Of a stretch of DNA of 64,000 nt, positions 8,401-16,095 are shown in pieces. The notes beneath the pieces were generated by a model that saw only the letters and a program-made list of their open reading frames with translations, was not told where the DNA came from and did not search any database. How positions within the stretch are numbered: position 1 is the first letter of the stretch; the number at the start of each line of letters is the position of its first letter. A program made the translations under genes and the position numbers. This DNA is from Terrimesophilobacter bigeumensis (GTDB lineage: Bacteria > Actinomycetota > Actinomycetes > Actinomycetales > Microbacteriaceae): NCBI RefSeq assembly GCF_039537265.1, contig NZ_BAABAE010000003.1, positions 310,001-374,000 of the forward strand. The letters are read 5' to 3'.

Positions 8401-9545
8401 CGCGCAGTGCCGGCGTCGATGACATACCGGATGCCCGGGACGGTCAGGCTCGTCTCGGCGACGTTCGTGGCGAGCACGATACGGCGACGGATGCCGGCCG
8501 GGCGCGATCCGAACACGCGGTGCTGGTCGGCTGCGCTGAGCCTGCCGTACAGGGGCAGCACTTCGGTTCCTTCTCGGATCGAGCCCGCCGAAATCCGCCC
8601 CTTGATCGCCTCCTCGGCATCACGGATCTCGTTCTCGCCGGAGAGGAACACGAGCACGTCGCCGTCGTTCTCGCGGGACAACTCGTCCAATGCCGCGTTG
8701 ATCCCGTCGAAGAGGTCGGTACCTTCCGGCGACTCGTTCGTTGAGCGCTGCCCTGAGGTTTTCGAAGCGTAGCCCGCTCGCGGGCGTATCGAAACCTTGC
8801 CGGGGTGGTTTCGATAAGCGCCTTCGGCGCTACTCAACCGGCGGCTCTCGCGGGTTTCGTCGGGGGTGGCATCGGGGTCGTCGGCGGGGTCATCGGAAGG
8901 TGGATCGGGGGACAGCGGCCGGTACCGGATCTCGACCGGGTAGCTGCGGCCGGAGACCTCGACGATGGGCGCCGGCGTGCCCGCCGCATCCGCGAAGTGT
9001 CGGGCGAAGCTCTCGGGGTCGATCGTGGCGCTCGTGATGATGACCTTGAGATCCGGCCGCTTCGGCAGCAGCTGCTTGAGGTAGCCGAGCAGGAAGTCGA
9101 CCGTGAGACTGCGCTCGTGCGCCTCGTCGATGATGATCGTGTCGTATTTCTTGAGCATCCGGTCGCGGTGGATCTCGTTCAGCAGGATGCCGTCGGTCAT
9201 GAGCTTGATGCGGGTGTCCTTGCCGACCTTGTCGGTGAACCGCACCTGGTAGCCGACGAGGCCGCCGAGCTCCGTACCCAGCTCCTCGGCGATGCGCTCG
9301 GCGATCGTGCGGGCGGCGATGCGTCGCGGCTGCGTGTGCCCGATCGACTCGCGGCCGAGCTCGAGGCAGATCTTCGGAAGCTGCGTCGTCTTGCCCGAGC
9401 CGGTCGCACCCGCGACGATCACGACCTGGTGATCCCGGATGGCCGCGGCAATATCGTCGCGCCGCTGGCTGACCGGCAGGTCGGGCGGGTAGGTGATCGG
9501 CACGGTGCTGACAGGCACAGTGCGGATGCGCGGGCTGGCATTCAT
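5427..9545 (-). CDS. hrpA: ATP-dependent RNA helicase HrpA with two in-frame repeat insertions
   Basis: This is a DEAH-box helicase of 1,372 residues. The N-terminal core has Walker A GATGSGKTT at 46-54, TQPRRIAA (motif Ia region), DEAH at 140-143 and SAT at 172-174. The second RecA domain carries TNVAETSLTVPGI and QRSGRSGR. A winged-helix/HB domain and the long DUF3418-type C-terminus typical of bacterial HrpA follow, and the length fits the family. HrpA acts on mRNA and on stalled ribosomes in E. coli. Two unusual low-complexity segments, about residues 234-270 and 486-516, coincide with palindromic DNA repeats inserted without breaking the frame. They lie at surface loops: one after RecA1 and one before the helicase-associated domain. 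It starts with ATG at 9545 and is divergent from the CPBP protease gene. Confidence 0.95.
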   Translation of the reverse strand: MNASPRIRTVPVSTVPITYPPDLPVSQRRDDIAAAIRDHQVVIVAGATGSGKTTQLPKICLELGRESIGHTQPRRIAARTIAERIAEELGTELGGLVGYQVRFTDKVGKDTRIKLMTDGILLNEIHRDRMLKKYDTIIIDEAHERSLTVDFLLGYLKQLLPKRPDLKVIITSATIDPESFARHFADAAGTPAPIVEVSGRSYPVEIRYRPLSPDPPSDDPADDPDATPDETRESRRLSSAEGAYRNHPGKVSIRPRAGYASKTSGQRSTNESPEGTDLFDGINAALDELSRENDGDVLVFLSGENEIRDAEEAIKGRISAGSIREGTEVLPLYGRLSAADQHRVFGSRPAGIRRRIVLATNVAETSLTVPGIRYVIDAGTARISRYSVRSKIQRLPIEAISQASANQRSGRSGRTSDGIAIRLYSEEDYLARPEFTEPEILRTNLAAVILQMISLGLGDIAEFPFLQPPDSRGIKDGLDLLRELGAVSTSSTGEKGGSTGEKGGSTDSLGSGLSRPPRITKIGRQLAGLPIDPRLGRMVIESGKYAVTREVMAIVAALSIQDPRERPLEKRPQADQSHARFTDKTSDFVTLLNLWNYTKRKEKELSSSAFRRLCKAEYLNYLRIREWGDVYRQLTRLAKQLGLTVGRSGTGAADDGPTGADAVGIHRALLAGLLSQIGIRDEQKGDAKKQQRGEYLGARQVRFAIFPGSALAKKQPAEVMSAELVETSRLFARTNAAIDLSWAEPIAGDLAKHSYSEPHWEKKQGSAVVYERVTLYGVPIVARRRVQLGRIDPELARELFIRSALVDGEWDFGGLDKRLTAFDRANRTLRRELAEVEERTRRRDILFDDEAVFGFYDRMLPAEVTDQRAFESWWKKARAENPDLLTMTRADLLDEDVPVPEKRAARHEGRRPDLDARYPDVWHQGDQRLKLSYRFEPGAEDDGVTVHVPIALLPRLAPAGFDWQVPGLREELVVALIKSLPKAIRRNVVPAADWARRLLQDAPIEGSDEVGLREFLAAQIQRATYTPVAVDDFDLERIPPHLMVTFAVIDEHGRKAAASKDLGSLQHKLRSRTRESVAKAVVSTPNAIERDGLTSWDFDELPRILDTRQAGNTIRAYPALVDDGPSVAIRLMATPADQAREHRRGVLRMLQLAVPSPTGYVQEHLTAPEKLALARSPYPSTSALFADCMLACADAVLGERDIRSRADFEGVRDEFSASVLDSLFAAVSLVSSVLAAARNAEKAITAASSIALIAPLADAREQLDALVFPGFVSRTGLAQLRRLPVYLTGITHRVGKLAENLGRDRVWMSEVQSATERYRAAGGELPPHPDAAAALTHARWLLEELRLSLFAQHLGTAEPVSLQRITKLLANG
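7999..8088. repeat. Palindromic repeat insertion with 21-bp tandem duplication inside hrpA
   Basis: GGTCTCGACA at 7999-8008 and TGTCGAGACC at 8079-8088 bound a 90-bp segment. Inside it the 21-bp unit starting GGTCGATCCGCC occurs twice in tandem (8028-8048 and 8049-8069). On the coding strand the duplicated unit encodes STGEKGG twice in HrpA, near residues 493-506, so the frame is preserved. Confidence 0.8.
8738..8844. repeat. Pair of head-to-head palindromic repeats inserted inside hrpA
   Basis: Two related hairpin-forming elements lie side by side. One contains AGCCCGCTCGCGGGC and the other (8807-8844) contains AGCGCCTTCGGCGCT. Both carry the arm GTTTCGAT or its complement ATCGAAAC next to a GC-rich hairpin tip and a CTCAAC end. 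They encode about HrpA residues 234-270 (RRLSSAEGAYRN...), a segment absent from the conserved helicase fold. They look like members of one dispersed repeat family; genome copy number cannot be judged here. Confidence 0.75.
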
Positions 9546-9656
9546 GAGCCTTCCAGCCTAAGTGCACCGCGGCATCCGTGGGCCCGATCGGCGGCCAGTG
9601 GAGGTCAGGAGTGTGCAGCAACGGCGATCACGGGGGCCTTGTGCTAGAAAACAGTG

Positions 9657-10463
9657 ATGGCACCGCAGGCAGAACTCCCGACCACCGCGACTGCGGCGAG
9701 CCCCGCTCGCAGCTCCGGAGCCGGTTGGCCCTTCGCGCTCCCGTTCGTGCGAGTTGCGCTGACGGGGGTCGCTGCGCTGTCGACCGCGGGAGTTCTTGCC
9801 CTCGCCGGCCAGCCCTCCGGCCTTCCCTCGGTCTCGATCTTCGCTGCGCTGTTCCTGCTGCCGGTGAACATCGTGAGTTTCCTGCTGGTTCGCCGGCTCG
9901 TCCATCGTGCGGGAAGCAGCATCCGCAGCCTCATCGGCTATGGCCGGGCGCGACTCGGACGTGACATCCTGTGGGGCCTGCTCTGGATTCTGGTGCTCTA
10001 CGTCCCCTTCGCGCTCGCGATCGTGGGCACCATGTTCGTGCTCTTCGGGGCCGATGCCTTCACCTCGTTCGAGGCGGTGTTCGCGCCCGACCCGGGCGAG
10101 ATCCCCGCTCTCGGGACCGTCGCCTCGATCATCTTCGCGGTGGTCGTGTTCGTCAGCTTCGCCCCGCTCAACGCCCCCACCGAGGAACTCGTCTACCGCG
10201 GGTACAGTCAGGGCGGACTGGCCGCGTATCCGGTGATCGCGATCCTCGCCCCGTCGTTCGCTTTCGGACTGCAGCACATCTTTTTCGCCAGCACGGTGCC
10301 AGGGATGCTCGTCTACGGCGTCGCGTTCTTCGTGTGGGGGATCGGGTCGGCGCTCATCTACCGCCGCCAGGGCCGCCTCATGCCCCTCATCGTCGCGCAC
10401 CTTCTCGTGAACCTTGCCACGACGGTTCCCGCTCTCCTCCTGCCGTTCGTGCTCGGTGGATGA
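9657..10463 (+). CDS. CPBP family intramembrane metalloprotease
   Basis: This 268-residue polytopic membrane protein has the three motifs of the CAAX-protease/bacteriocin-processing (CPBP, ABI) family: EELVYRGY with Glu176/Glu177 and Arg181, FGLQH with His207, and HLLVN with His248 and Asn252. These form the glutamate/histidine active site within the membrane. About seven to eight hydrophobic helices are visible. A GTG three bases upstream (9654) is an alternative start. Bacterial members are often linked to bacteriocin immunity or envelope protein processing, but no peptide gene is seen nearby, so the substrate is unknown. The stop is 28 bp from the convergent HxlR gene. Confidence 0.88.
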   Translation: MAPQAELPTTATAASPARSSGAGWPFALPFVRVALTGVAALSTAGVLALAGQPSGLPSVSIFAALFLLPVNIVSFLLVRRLVHRAGSSIRSLIGYGRARLGRDILWGLLWILVLYVPFALAIVGTMFVLFGADAFTSFEAVFAPDPGEIPALGTVASIIFAVVVFVSFAPLNAPTEELVYRGYSQGGLAAYPVIAILAPSFAFGLQHIFFASTVPGMLVYGVAFFVWGIGSALIYRRQGRLMPLIVAHLLVNLATTVPALLLPFVLGG

Positions 10464-10490
10464 CGAGGTCGGCGACGTACGCTGACCCGC

Positions 10491-11162
10491 TTATGCCGCA
10501 GGCTCGAGGTGGAATGTGCCGGCGAAGCGTTCGAGGAGCGCGCCATCGCCGGAGAGGACCCGGACCGTCTTCTGAGCCAGGGCATCCGCCGGGCTGAGTT
10601 CGCCCGAGATGAGCCCGCGGATGCCGGGGCCGGCCGCGAAGGCGAGGTCGGCGCCCCGCGTGCCCGGCCGTGCGTTGCCCGGGCCCAGCCGCAGCACGTT
10701 GAGGTGATCGCGGTCGACGTGGAGGCGCAGTGCGAAGTCGCCGAGGTGCGTGTCGTAGACGGTCGCGGGCAGTCGGTGGGCGGCATCCGGCTGGAACGCG
10801 GTGCGGAAGGCGATCGTCATCGAGTCGGGGGTGATGATGTCGCCCTCAGCGGGTTCGCCCATCGCCTGGAAGCCCCACCGCCCGAGAGCGAGCACGACGT
10901 CCTCCAGGCCGCGGCCGAACTCGGTGAGCTCGTACACGAGACCGTGGGCGAGCGGGACCCGGCGCACGATGCCGGTCGCCTGAAGCTCCTTGAGGCGCGA
11001 ACTCAGGATGTTGGTGGGGATGCGGGGGAGCCCCTGCTTGAGGTCGCTGTACCGGCGCGCGCCGACGAGCAGGTCGCGAACGATGAGCAGCGCCCACCGT
11101 TCGCCGACCAGCTCGACCGCCGTGACCACACCGCAGTATTGTCCGTAGTTGCGCGCCGCCAT
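10491..11162 (-). CDS. HxlR-type winged-helix regulator with C-terminal SCP2-like extension
   Basis: This is a 223-residue transcriptional regulator. The N-terminal ~100 residues are a classic HxlR winged helix (CGVVTAVELVGERWALLIVRDLL..., RYSDLKQGLPRIPTNILSSRLKEL, the wing around VYELTEFGR). The remaining ~120 residues form an extra domain resembling sterol-carrier/SCP2-like ligand-binding folds, so the protein is about twice the length of a minimal HxlR. Start ATG 11162 lies 4 bp after the stop of the VOC gene, so both are co-transcribed. The palindromes in the shared promoter at 11660-11694 suggest autoregulation. Effector is unknown. Confidence 0.88.
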   Translation of the reverse strand: MAARNYGQYCGVVTAVELVGERWALLIVRDLLVGARRYSDLKQGLPRIPTNILSSRLKELQATGIVRRVPLAHGLVYELTEFGRGLEDVVLALGRWGFQAMGEPAEGDIITPDSMTIAFRTAFQPDAAHRLPATVYDTHLGDFALRLHVDRDHLNVLRLGPGNARPGTRGADLAFAAGPGIRGLISGELSPADALAQKTVRVLSGDGALLERFAGTFHLEPAA

Positions 11163-11166
11163 CGGG

Positions 11167-11610
11167 TCAGGAGTCCTGGCCCTGCTGGGCCATGAACGCC
11201 TCCGGGCCGATCTCGGCGGCGACCGGGTCCATCCAGAGCATGCCGAAGGTGTTGCCGTCCGGATCCTCGAAGTCGCGGGAGTACATGAAGCCGTAGTCCT
11301 GCGCCTCGCGCTGCTCGGCCCCTCCCGCGGCGAGGACCTTCTCGAGGAAGGCGTCGACATCGTCCCGGGCGTCGGCGCTCAACGAGATCTGCACCTGGGC
11401 CGAGGTGCCGGGGTCGATGATCGTCTTGTCGGTGAAGGTCGCGAAGTAGTCGCGCGTGAGCACCATGAGGTAGATGGTGTCGGAGATGACGACGCAGATC
11501 GCATTCTCATCGCTGAAGTTGTCGTTGATCGTCCAGCCGACGCCGGAGTAGAACGCTCGCGCGCGCTCCAGGTCGCTGGTGGGGATGTTGACGAAGACGC
11601 TGGTTGGCAT
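11167..11610 (-). CDS. VOC family protein (glyoxalase/bleomycin resistance fold)
   Basis: This small 147-residue protein has the vicinal-oxygen-chelate fold. It opens with SVFVNIPTSDLERARAFYSGVGW and ends with DPDGNTFGMLWMDP, the typical second-half metal-site region with a conserved E/D-x-x-G-N pattern. Start ATG 11610 follows GGAGGCCACC at ideal spacing; a more upstream in-frame start would lie within the promoter palindromes and is rejected. It is first in a two-gene operon with the HxlR regulator, a common arrangement for inducible detoxification or thiol-dependent proteins. The sequence does not fix whether it is an enzyme, an antibiotic-binding protein or a scavenger. Confidence 0.88.
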   Translation of the reverse strand: MPTSVFVNIPTSDLERARAFYSGVGWTINDNFSDENAICVVISDTIYLMVLTRDYFATFTDKTIIDPGTSAQVQISLSADARDDVDAFLEKVLAAGGAEQREAQDYGFMYSRDFEDPDGNTFGMLWMDPVAAEIGPEAFMAQQGQDS

Positions 11611-11657
11611 GGTGGCCTCCTGACCGATTTGTCGGGGGATGTGCTTTCGTGGTGACG

Positions 11658-11694
11658 ATACTTGCAAAAAGCAAGTGCGCTTGTCAATAGCAAG
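11658..11694 (-). promoter_or_regulatory. Promoter with two HxlR-type operator palindromes
   Basis: On the minus strand TTGACA (11682-11687) and AAGTAT (11658-11663), 18 bp apart, form a sigma70-like promoter for VOC-HxlR. Two palindromes of the same size overlap it: CTTGC-AAAAA-GCAAG at 11661-11675 and CTTGT-CAATA-GCAAG at 11680-11694, with centres 19 bp apart. One overlaps the -10 element and the other the -35, the expected layout for repression by the HxlR protein encoded downstream. Confidence 0.7.
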
Positions 11695-11732
11695 TGCGTG
11701 ATCGGATGGCCCCGGCATCCTAAGCTGGGATC

Positions 11733-12617
11733 ATGGAGAGCGGCGGCACGGGCACCGGATCGCCGCGGAGCTACCTCTACGTTCCGGGTGACCAGGCCGA
11801 GCGCCTCGAGAAGGCTCCGGGGCGAGGTGCCGACGCCCTGATCCTCGATCTCGAGGATGCCGTGGCACCGCAGAACAAGGCGGCCGCCCGTGAGCTGGTC
11901 GGCGGTTGGATCCAGGGGCATCCGGAGTTCGCCGCCTCGGTGTGGGTACGGATCACCGCGGAAGACCCGGCTGCTGACCTCGAGGCGATCACTGCTCCGA
12001 TCGCCGGTGTCATGGTGCCCCGGGCCGAGACCGCACTCCTCGCCGAAGTCGACGAATTGCTGGCTGCGCGGGAGAGTCGGCTCGGAATCCCGGCCGCCAG
12101 TATTGCCGTCATCCCACTCATCGAGACCGCGCGTGGGCTGCTGGATGCCGTCCAGCTGGCGAGCGCTCCCCGCACCGTGCGCCTGGCCATCGGGCGAGCC
12201 GATCTGGCCGGCGAGTTGGGACTCGGTATCGACCCGGAGGGGCCGGAGTTCCGGAGCATCCTGCTGCAGTTGGTGATCGCGAGTTCCGCGGCTGGCATCT
12301 CGGCACCGGTCGCCCCGACCTCCACCGACTTCCGCGACCTCGACGGGCTGCGGGCGAGCACTGAGCAGTTGCTGCGGCTCGGCTACCGCGGCCGTACGGC
12401 CGTGCATCCGGCGCAGCTTTCCGTGATCAACGAGGCGTTCACCCCGGCGGCGGATGAGGTGCAGCGCGCCGAGCGACTGGTCGCCGCCTTCGAGGAGGCC
12501 GAGCGCAGCGGGTCGGGAGTCACGACCGACGAGAACGGCCGGATGGTGGATGCCGCCGTCGTGCGCTCGGCGCGCGACGTCCTGGCACGCGCCCGCCCGG
12601 CGAGGACGACCGAGTAG
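11733..12617 (+). CDS. CoA ester lyase-like protein (HpcH/HpaI aldolase, CitE family)
   Basis: This 294-residue TIM-barrel protein is of the CitE/HpcH class, which includes citrate lyase beta subunits, malyl-CoA/citramalyl-CoA lyases and thioesterases. Hallmarks are SYLYVPGDQAERL at the N-terminus, the metal-binding region LILDLEDAVAP (Asp39, Glu41, Asp42), ADLEAITAPIAGVMVPRAE, VIPLIETARGLLDA, and the late GRTAVHPAQLSVINEAF. No citrate lyase alpha or gamma subunit is adjacent, so it should work alone on a CoA thioester. It is divergent from the VOC-HxlR operon and convergent with the NTF2-like gene. Its position beside the catabolic block is compatible with, but does not prove, a shared role. 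Confidence 0.88.
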   Translation: MESGGTGTGSPRSYLYVPGDQAERLEKAPGRGADALILDLEDAVAPQNKAAARELVGGWIQGHPEFAASVWVRITAEDPAADLEAITAPIAGVMVPRAETALLAEVDELLAARESRLGIPAASIAVIPLIETARGLLDAVQLASAPRTVRLAIGRADLAGELGLGIDPEGPEFRSILLQLVIASSAAGISAPVAPTSTDFRDLDGLRASTEQLLRLGYRGRTAVHPAQLSVINEAFTPAADEVQRAERLVAAFEEAERSGSGVTTDENGRMVDAAVVRSARDVLARARPARTTE

Positions 12618-12636
12618 GGTCGCGAGGCGCTGTCAT

Positions 12637-12653
12637 TCGCGAGGTCCTCGCGA
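12637..12653. terminator. 8-bp palindrome between convergent genes
   Basis: TCGCGAGG-T-CCTCGCGA is a perfect inverted repeat with one central base. It lies in the 39-bp gap between the convergent CitE-like and NTF2-like genes, so a bidirectional terminator role is likely, although a U-tract is absent. Confidence 0.45.
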
Positions 12654-12656
12654 GAC

Positions 12657-13079
12657 TCAGCGGGCAGCTCCTACGGAGAGCCGCTGGGCCAGTAGGGGCG
12701 TGACCCCGAGCTCCGAGAGGTCATTCCAGACGTACTGCTCGTGAATGAGTCCGTCGCGGAGGATGAACAGGTCGATGTAGCGCACTCCGGCGAAGCTCGT
12801 CCCCCAAAGGGTCTCGCCCTTGAGAGCCCCTGACGAGATGCAGCTCACGGCTCCGTCACTCGTGCGCTCACCGACGAAGAAGTCGGTGCGATCCTTCTGG
12901 ACCCATTTGTAGCGGTGCGAGGCGTCCGCGACGACGCTCGGCAGGTCGTCGAAGGTGAGCCCTCCGGGGAAGACCAGCTTCGCTCCCGGTGCCAGGTAGG
13001 CGCTCGCCGCCTCGAGATCCTTCTCGCCGAACAGTCTCAGGTAGGTGTCGACGATCTCGACCTCGGGTGCGCGCTCCAT
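12657..13079 (-). CDS. NTF2-like/SnoaL-like small protein
   Basis: This 140-residue protein is a single cone-shaped alpha+beta domain of the nuclear transport factor 2 superfamily: an N-terminal helix IVDTYLRLFGEKDLEAASAYLAPGAKLVFPGG, a central strand region, and the C-terminal RYIDLFILRDGLIHEQYVWND. Members are hydratases, cyclases, isomerases or ligand binders, often found beside catabolic genes. Glu/Asp and His residues in the pocket are present, but no specific catalytic set can be named. It lies 84 bp downstream of the hydantoinase-type gene on the same strand and may be the last gene of that operon. Confidence 0.82.
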   Translation of the reverse strand: MERAPEVEIVDTYLRLFGEKDLEAASAYLAPGAKLVFPGGLTFDDLPSVVADASHRYKWVQKDRTDFFVGERTSDGAVSCISSGALKGETLWGTSFAGVRYIDLFILRDGLIHEQYVWNDLSELGVTPLLAQRLSVGAAR

Positions 13080-13163
13080 AGCGTTCGATCCTTCTCCTCG
13101 TGGGCAGTCTGTCGCCAGACTAGCCTTTCGAGAGGGTCGGCACCGACCGCGATACGGCAGGCC

Positions 13164-14633
13164 TCAGCGTCGAGGTCCGCGGGGGATGTAGGCTCCCTCG
13201 GCGGTACCGGTGACCTGGCCGCCGGCGAGCACCTGGTTTCCGCGTACGAAGGTGTCGGTGACCGTGGCATCCAGCGTGAAGCCCTCGAACGGCGTGTACT
13301 CCTGCGTCGACTCCGAGTCCTTGGCGTGGATCACCTGGCTGTGGTTCGGGTCGACGAGCACCACGTCGGCGTCGAAGCCGACCGCGAGGTCGCCCTTGTC
13401 GTGCAGGCCGTAGCGCTGGGCGGGATTCCAGGACACCAACTGGGCGATGCGCTGGAGGCTGAGGCCGCGTTTGAGCCCCGCGCCGACGAGCCCGGGGAGC
13501 AGATATTCTGCGCCGCCGAATCCGGACTTCGCGGCGAACACGTCGTCGCGGTCCTCGTGGCCGAACTTCATCTCGTCCTTGCAGCAGGCGTGGTCGCTGA
13601 CCACCCAGTCGATGTCGCCGGCGATCAGGTGCCCCCAGAGCGCCTCGACATCCTCGGCCGATCGGAGAGGGGGGTTGACCTTGCCGCCGAGGTTCGCGGC
13701 CGTGTGGAAGTCGGCGAGCAGGTGCCCGATGGTGACCTCGCGCCGGAAGTCGATGTGGGGGAACGCCTTCGCCATGGTCATGGCCGCCTCGAGCGCCTTC
13801 GCACTCGACAGGTGCAGCAGGTTGATGGTCGGCAGGGCGGTCTCGTGGGCGAGGTAGGAGGCGATCGAGATCGCCAGGCCCTCGGAGTGTGGCGGTCGCG
13901 CAGCGCTGTAGGCCTCGAGTCCGGTGAGCTTGCCCTCGTTCTGCACCATCGCGGTGTAGGCCCGCATGATCTCGGCCGTCTCGCAGTGCAGCGAGAGCGA
14001 GATCTCGTCGGCGTACTCCGGGAACTGCTCGCGCAGTCGCTGCACGCCCCGCATCACGAACTCGAAGTGGGCGATGTCGTAGGACTCGCCGTCGGGGATC
14101 ATCAGGAACTCGCGCTGGCTCGACGAGGCCCCGTGCAGGCCGAAGCCGCCGTAGAACATGAAGATCTTGAAGGAGGTGATGCCGAAGTCCTTCGCGATGA
14201 GCGGGAGCTCGTCGATGTGCTCCTTCATCATCGGCGCGACGTGGAAGGCGTAGTCGATGTAGGACTTGCCTTCGCAGGCCTCCAGCACCTTGGGCAGGAA
14301 CTGGGCGTACGGCCCGCCCTGGTTCAGGTAGTACTGGCCCGTGCGCATGTAGGTGATCCCGGTGGTGACGCCGCCCTGGGCTGATGCGCGGGACTCGCTC
14401 ACAGCATCCTCGGCGAGCGGGTTGTAGATGCCCCAGTGCTGGTGGCCGTCGACCGCACCGGGAAAGGCCAGCTTGCCGCCGCCGTCGACGACGCGGGTTG
14501 CGAGGCCGGCGTCGATGCCGGGGGCGATCGCGGCGATCTTGCCTTCCTGAACGGCGATGTCGGCGTCGATGACGTCGGAGCTGTTCGGGCTCACCACCCG
14601 GACGTTCCTGATCAGAAGGTCGAATTCAGACAT
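13164..14633 (-). CDS. Hydantoinase/dihydroorotase-type cyclic amidohydrolase
   Basis: This 489-residue enzyme is of the amidohydrolase superfamily, closest in layout to dihydropyrimidinase, hydantoinase and allantoinase. The complete binuclear metal set is visible: His64 and His66 in DGHQH, Lys156 (the carbamylated lysine) in SFKIFMFYGG, His216 in SLHCE, His274 in LLHLSS and Asp347 in SDHACC. It should therefore hydrolyse a cyclic amide, imide or ureide bond. It starts with ATG at 14633, overlapping the upstream MmgE/PrpD gene by 8 bp, and is the last strongly coupled gene of the four-gene operon. A ring amide substrate would fit the amidase and nitrilase encoded elsewhere in the block. No pyrimidine reductase is present. 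Confidence 0.9.
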   Translation of the reverse strand: MSEFDLLIRNVRVVSPNSSDVIDADIAVQEGKIAAIAPGIDAGLATRVVDGGGKLAFPGAVDGHQHWGIYNPLAEDAVSESRASAQGGVTTGITYMRTGQYYLNQGGPYAQFLPKVLEACEGKSYIDYAFHVAPMMKEHIDELPLIAKDFGITSFKIFMFYGGFGLHGASSSQREFLMIPDGESYDIAHFEFVMRGVQRLREQFPEYADEISLSLHCETAEIMRAYTAMVQNEGKLTGLEAYSAARPPHSEGLAISIASYLAHETALPTINLLHLSSAKALEAAMTMAKAFPHIDFRREVTIGHLLADFHTAANLGGKVNPPLRSAEDVEALWGHLIAGDIDWVVSDHACCKDEMKFGHEDRDDVFAAKSGFGGAEYLLPGLVGAGLKRGLSLQRIAQLVSWNPAQRYGLHDKGDLAVGFDADVVLVDPNHSQVIHAKDSESTQEYTPFEGFTLDATVTDTFVRGNQVLAGGQVTGTAEGAYIPRGPRR

Positions 14634-16095
14634 AGGAGTCCTCCTTGGGCTCGTCGGGGGATGCGGTGATCGGGGATGCGGGAGTGGAACCGAGGCGGGC
14701 CAGCGGGCTCAGAAGAGTTCCCATGTCGTCCAACTGTTCCATCCGGGCGACATTCTCGCGAATGCTCGAGACCGCGTCACCGTCGAGCACCCGCCCGGCG
14801 TTGTCGGTGAACTTCGTGGCGAGCTCGTCGTAGGTCAGCGGCCGTTGCGGGCCGCCGCGGTTGGCGAGGACCTTCTTGACGTGCTCCCGCCCGTCGGTCG
14901 TGCGCACGCGCAGGACGGCAGGGAACTGGTGCGGGAATATCGCGTCGCACTCCGGGTCGGCCTCGACGCTCACCTTCGCCATGAGAGCGCGCAGCCCCGG
15001 ATCGTGGGCCCTCTCGTCGGTGAAGTCGTCGAGCCCGAGTCCGAGGCCGCTTCCGCCGTGAAGTGCGGCGGCGACCACGAAGGGGGCGCTGAACTGGGCC
15101 ATGTAGCCGGTCTCCGGCATCCGTTTGACCTCGATCGGCTCGCCGATCGTGCGCACGGTCGGTGCCGAGACGCCGACCGTGACCGAGGCGACCTCGTCGG
15201 GCGCGAGGCCTTCCGCGCGCAGCTCCAGCGCGGCGTCGATCGCGGCGTGGGTGAAGTGGTTGGCGGGGTAGGGCTTGAAGAAGATTCCCGGAACCGACCA
15301 TTCGCTTCCCAGGTGGTCGGTGATCGCGCTCGCATCGAAGACGCCATGCAGCCAGGCCTGGAAGAAGCCGAACCGTCCCTCGAGGACGGTGGGCGGCCCG
15401 GTGAAGCCGAGTGCGACGAGCTGGGCGGCGGAGACGCCCGCGTGCGCGGCCCATCCGCAGTGCAGGCGTTTGACGGTGCCGCCCGTGCGGTTCGACTCGA
15501 TGATGCCGGAGGCCATGGAGGCCGCCACGCCGAGCACGTCGACGAGGCGGTCCTCGTCGAGGCCGAGCAGCATCCCGGCCGCCACCGCGGAGCCGAGCGC
15601 CCCGCAGATGGAGGTCGCATGCTGACCGTGCTCGAAGAAGGTCGAGTTGCCTGTAACGCTGTCGTAGCCGGCCATGCCCACGCGCACGCAGATCTCGATG
15701 CCGACCGCGATGGCGGCGATCGTGGCGCGGCCATCAGCCCCGGCTGCCTGTGCTGCGGCGAGTGCTGCGGGGACCACCGAGGCGCTCGGGTGGAGCACGG
15801 AAGGCAGGTGCGTATCGTCATAGTCGAGCGAGTGTGCCAGCACGCCGTTGACGAAGGCGGCCTGCGCGGCGGGAACCCGTCCGTTCACGCCGATCGCCGT
15901 CGCGTGCGGCACCCCGCCCTGGGCGCCGACCCAGGCTGCGGCCGCGCGGCTCGTCTCGAGCGGGGTTGCGGCCGCGCAGATGCCGAGGATGTCGAGGACC
16001 CTGCCCCGCACACTGTCGATCACCTCGACCGGAAGCCGGTCGTAACTGCTCGCCACGGCGAAGGCGGCGAGGCGCTGGGCGAGGGTGTCAGGCAT
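14626..16095 (-). CDS. MmgE/PrpD family protein
   Basis: This 489-residue protein is related to 2-methylcitrate dehydratase PrpD, cis-aconitate decarboxylase and MmgE. It has the helical N-terminal domain with HSLDYDDTHLPSVLHPSASVVPAALAAAQ, the glycine-rich GHQHATSICGALGSAVAAGMLLGLD type segment, KRLHCGWAAHAGVSAAQLVALGF, and a C-terminal lid domain. It is clearly diverged from the true PrpD at 39676. ATG 16095 is chosen because it overlaps the cyclase gene by 8 bp; a longer upstream reading frame would be antisense coding over that gene. In similar accessory operons this family probably isomerises or dehydrates small carboxylic acids, but no reaction can be assigned here. Confidence 0.88.
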   Translation of the reverse strand: MPDTLAQRLAAFAVASSYDRLPVEVIDSVRGRVLDILGICAAATPLETSRAAAAWVGAQGGVPHATAIGVNGRVPAAQAAFVNGVLAHSLDYDDTHLPSVLHPSASVVPAALAAAQAAGADGRATIAAIAVGIEICVRVGMAGYDSVTGNSTFFEHGQHATSICGALGSAVAAGMLLGLDEDRLVDVLGVAASMASGIIESNRTGGTVKRLHCGWAAHAGVSAAQLVALGFTGPPTVLEGRFGFFQAWLHGVFDASAITDHLGSEWSVPGIFFKPYPANHFTHAAIDAALELRAEGLAPDEVASVTVGVSAPTVRTIGEPIEVKRMPETGYMAQFSAPFVVAAALHGGSGLGLGLDDFTDERAHDPGLRALMAKVSVEADPECDAIFPHQFPAVLRVRTTDGREHVKKVLANRGGPQRPLTYDELATKFTDNAGRVLDGDAVSSIRENVARMEQLDDMGTLLSPLARLGSTPASPITASPDEPKEDSYV

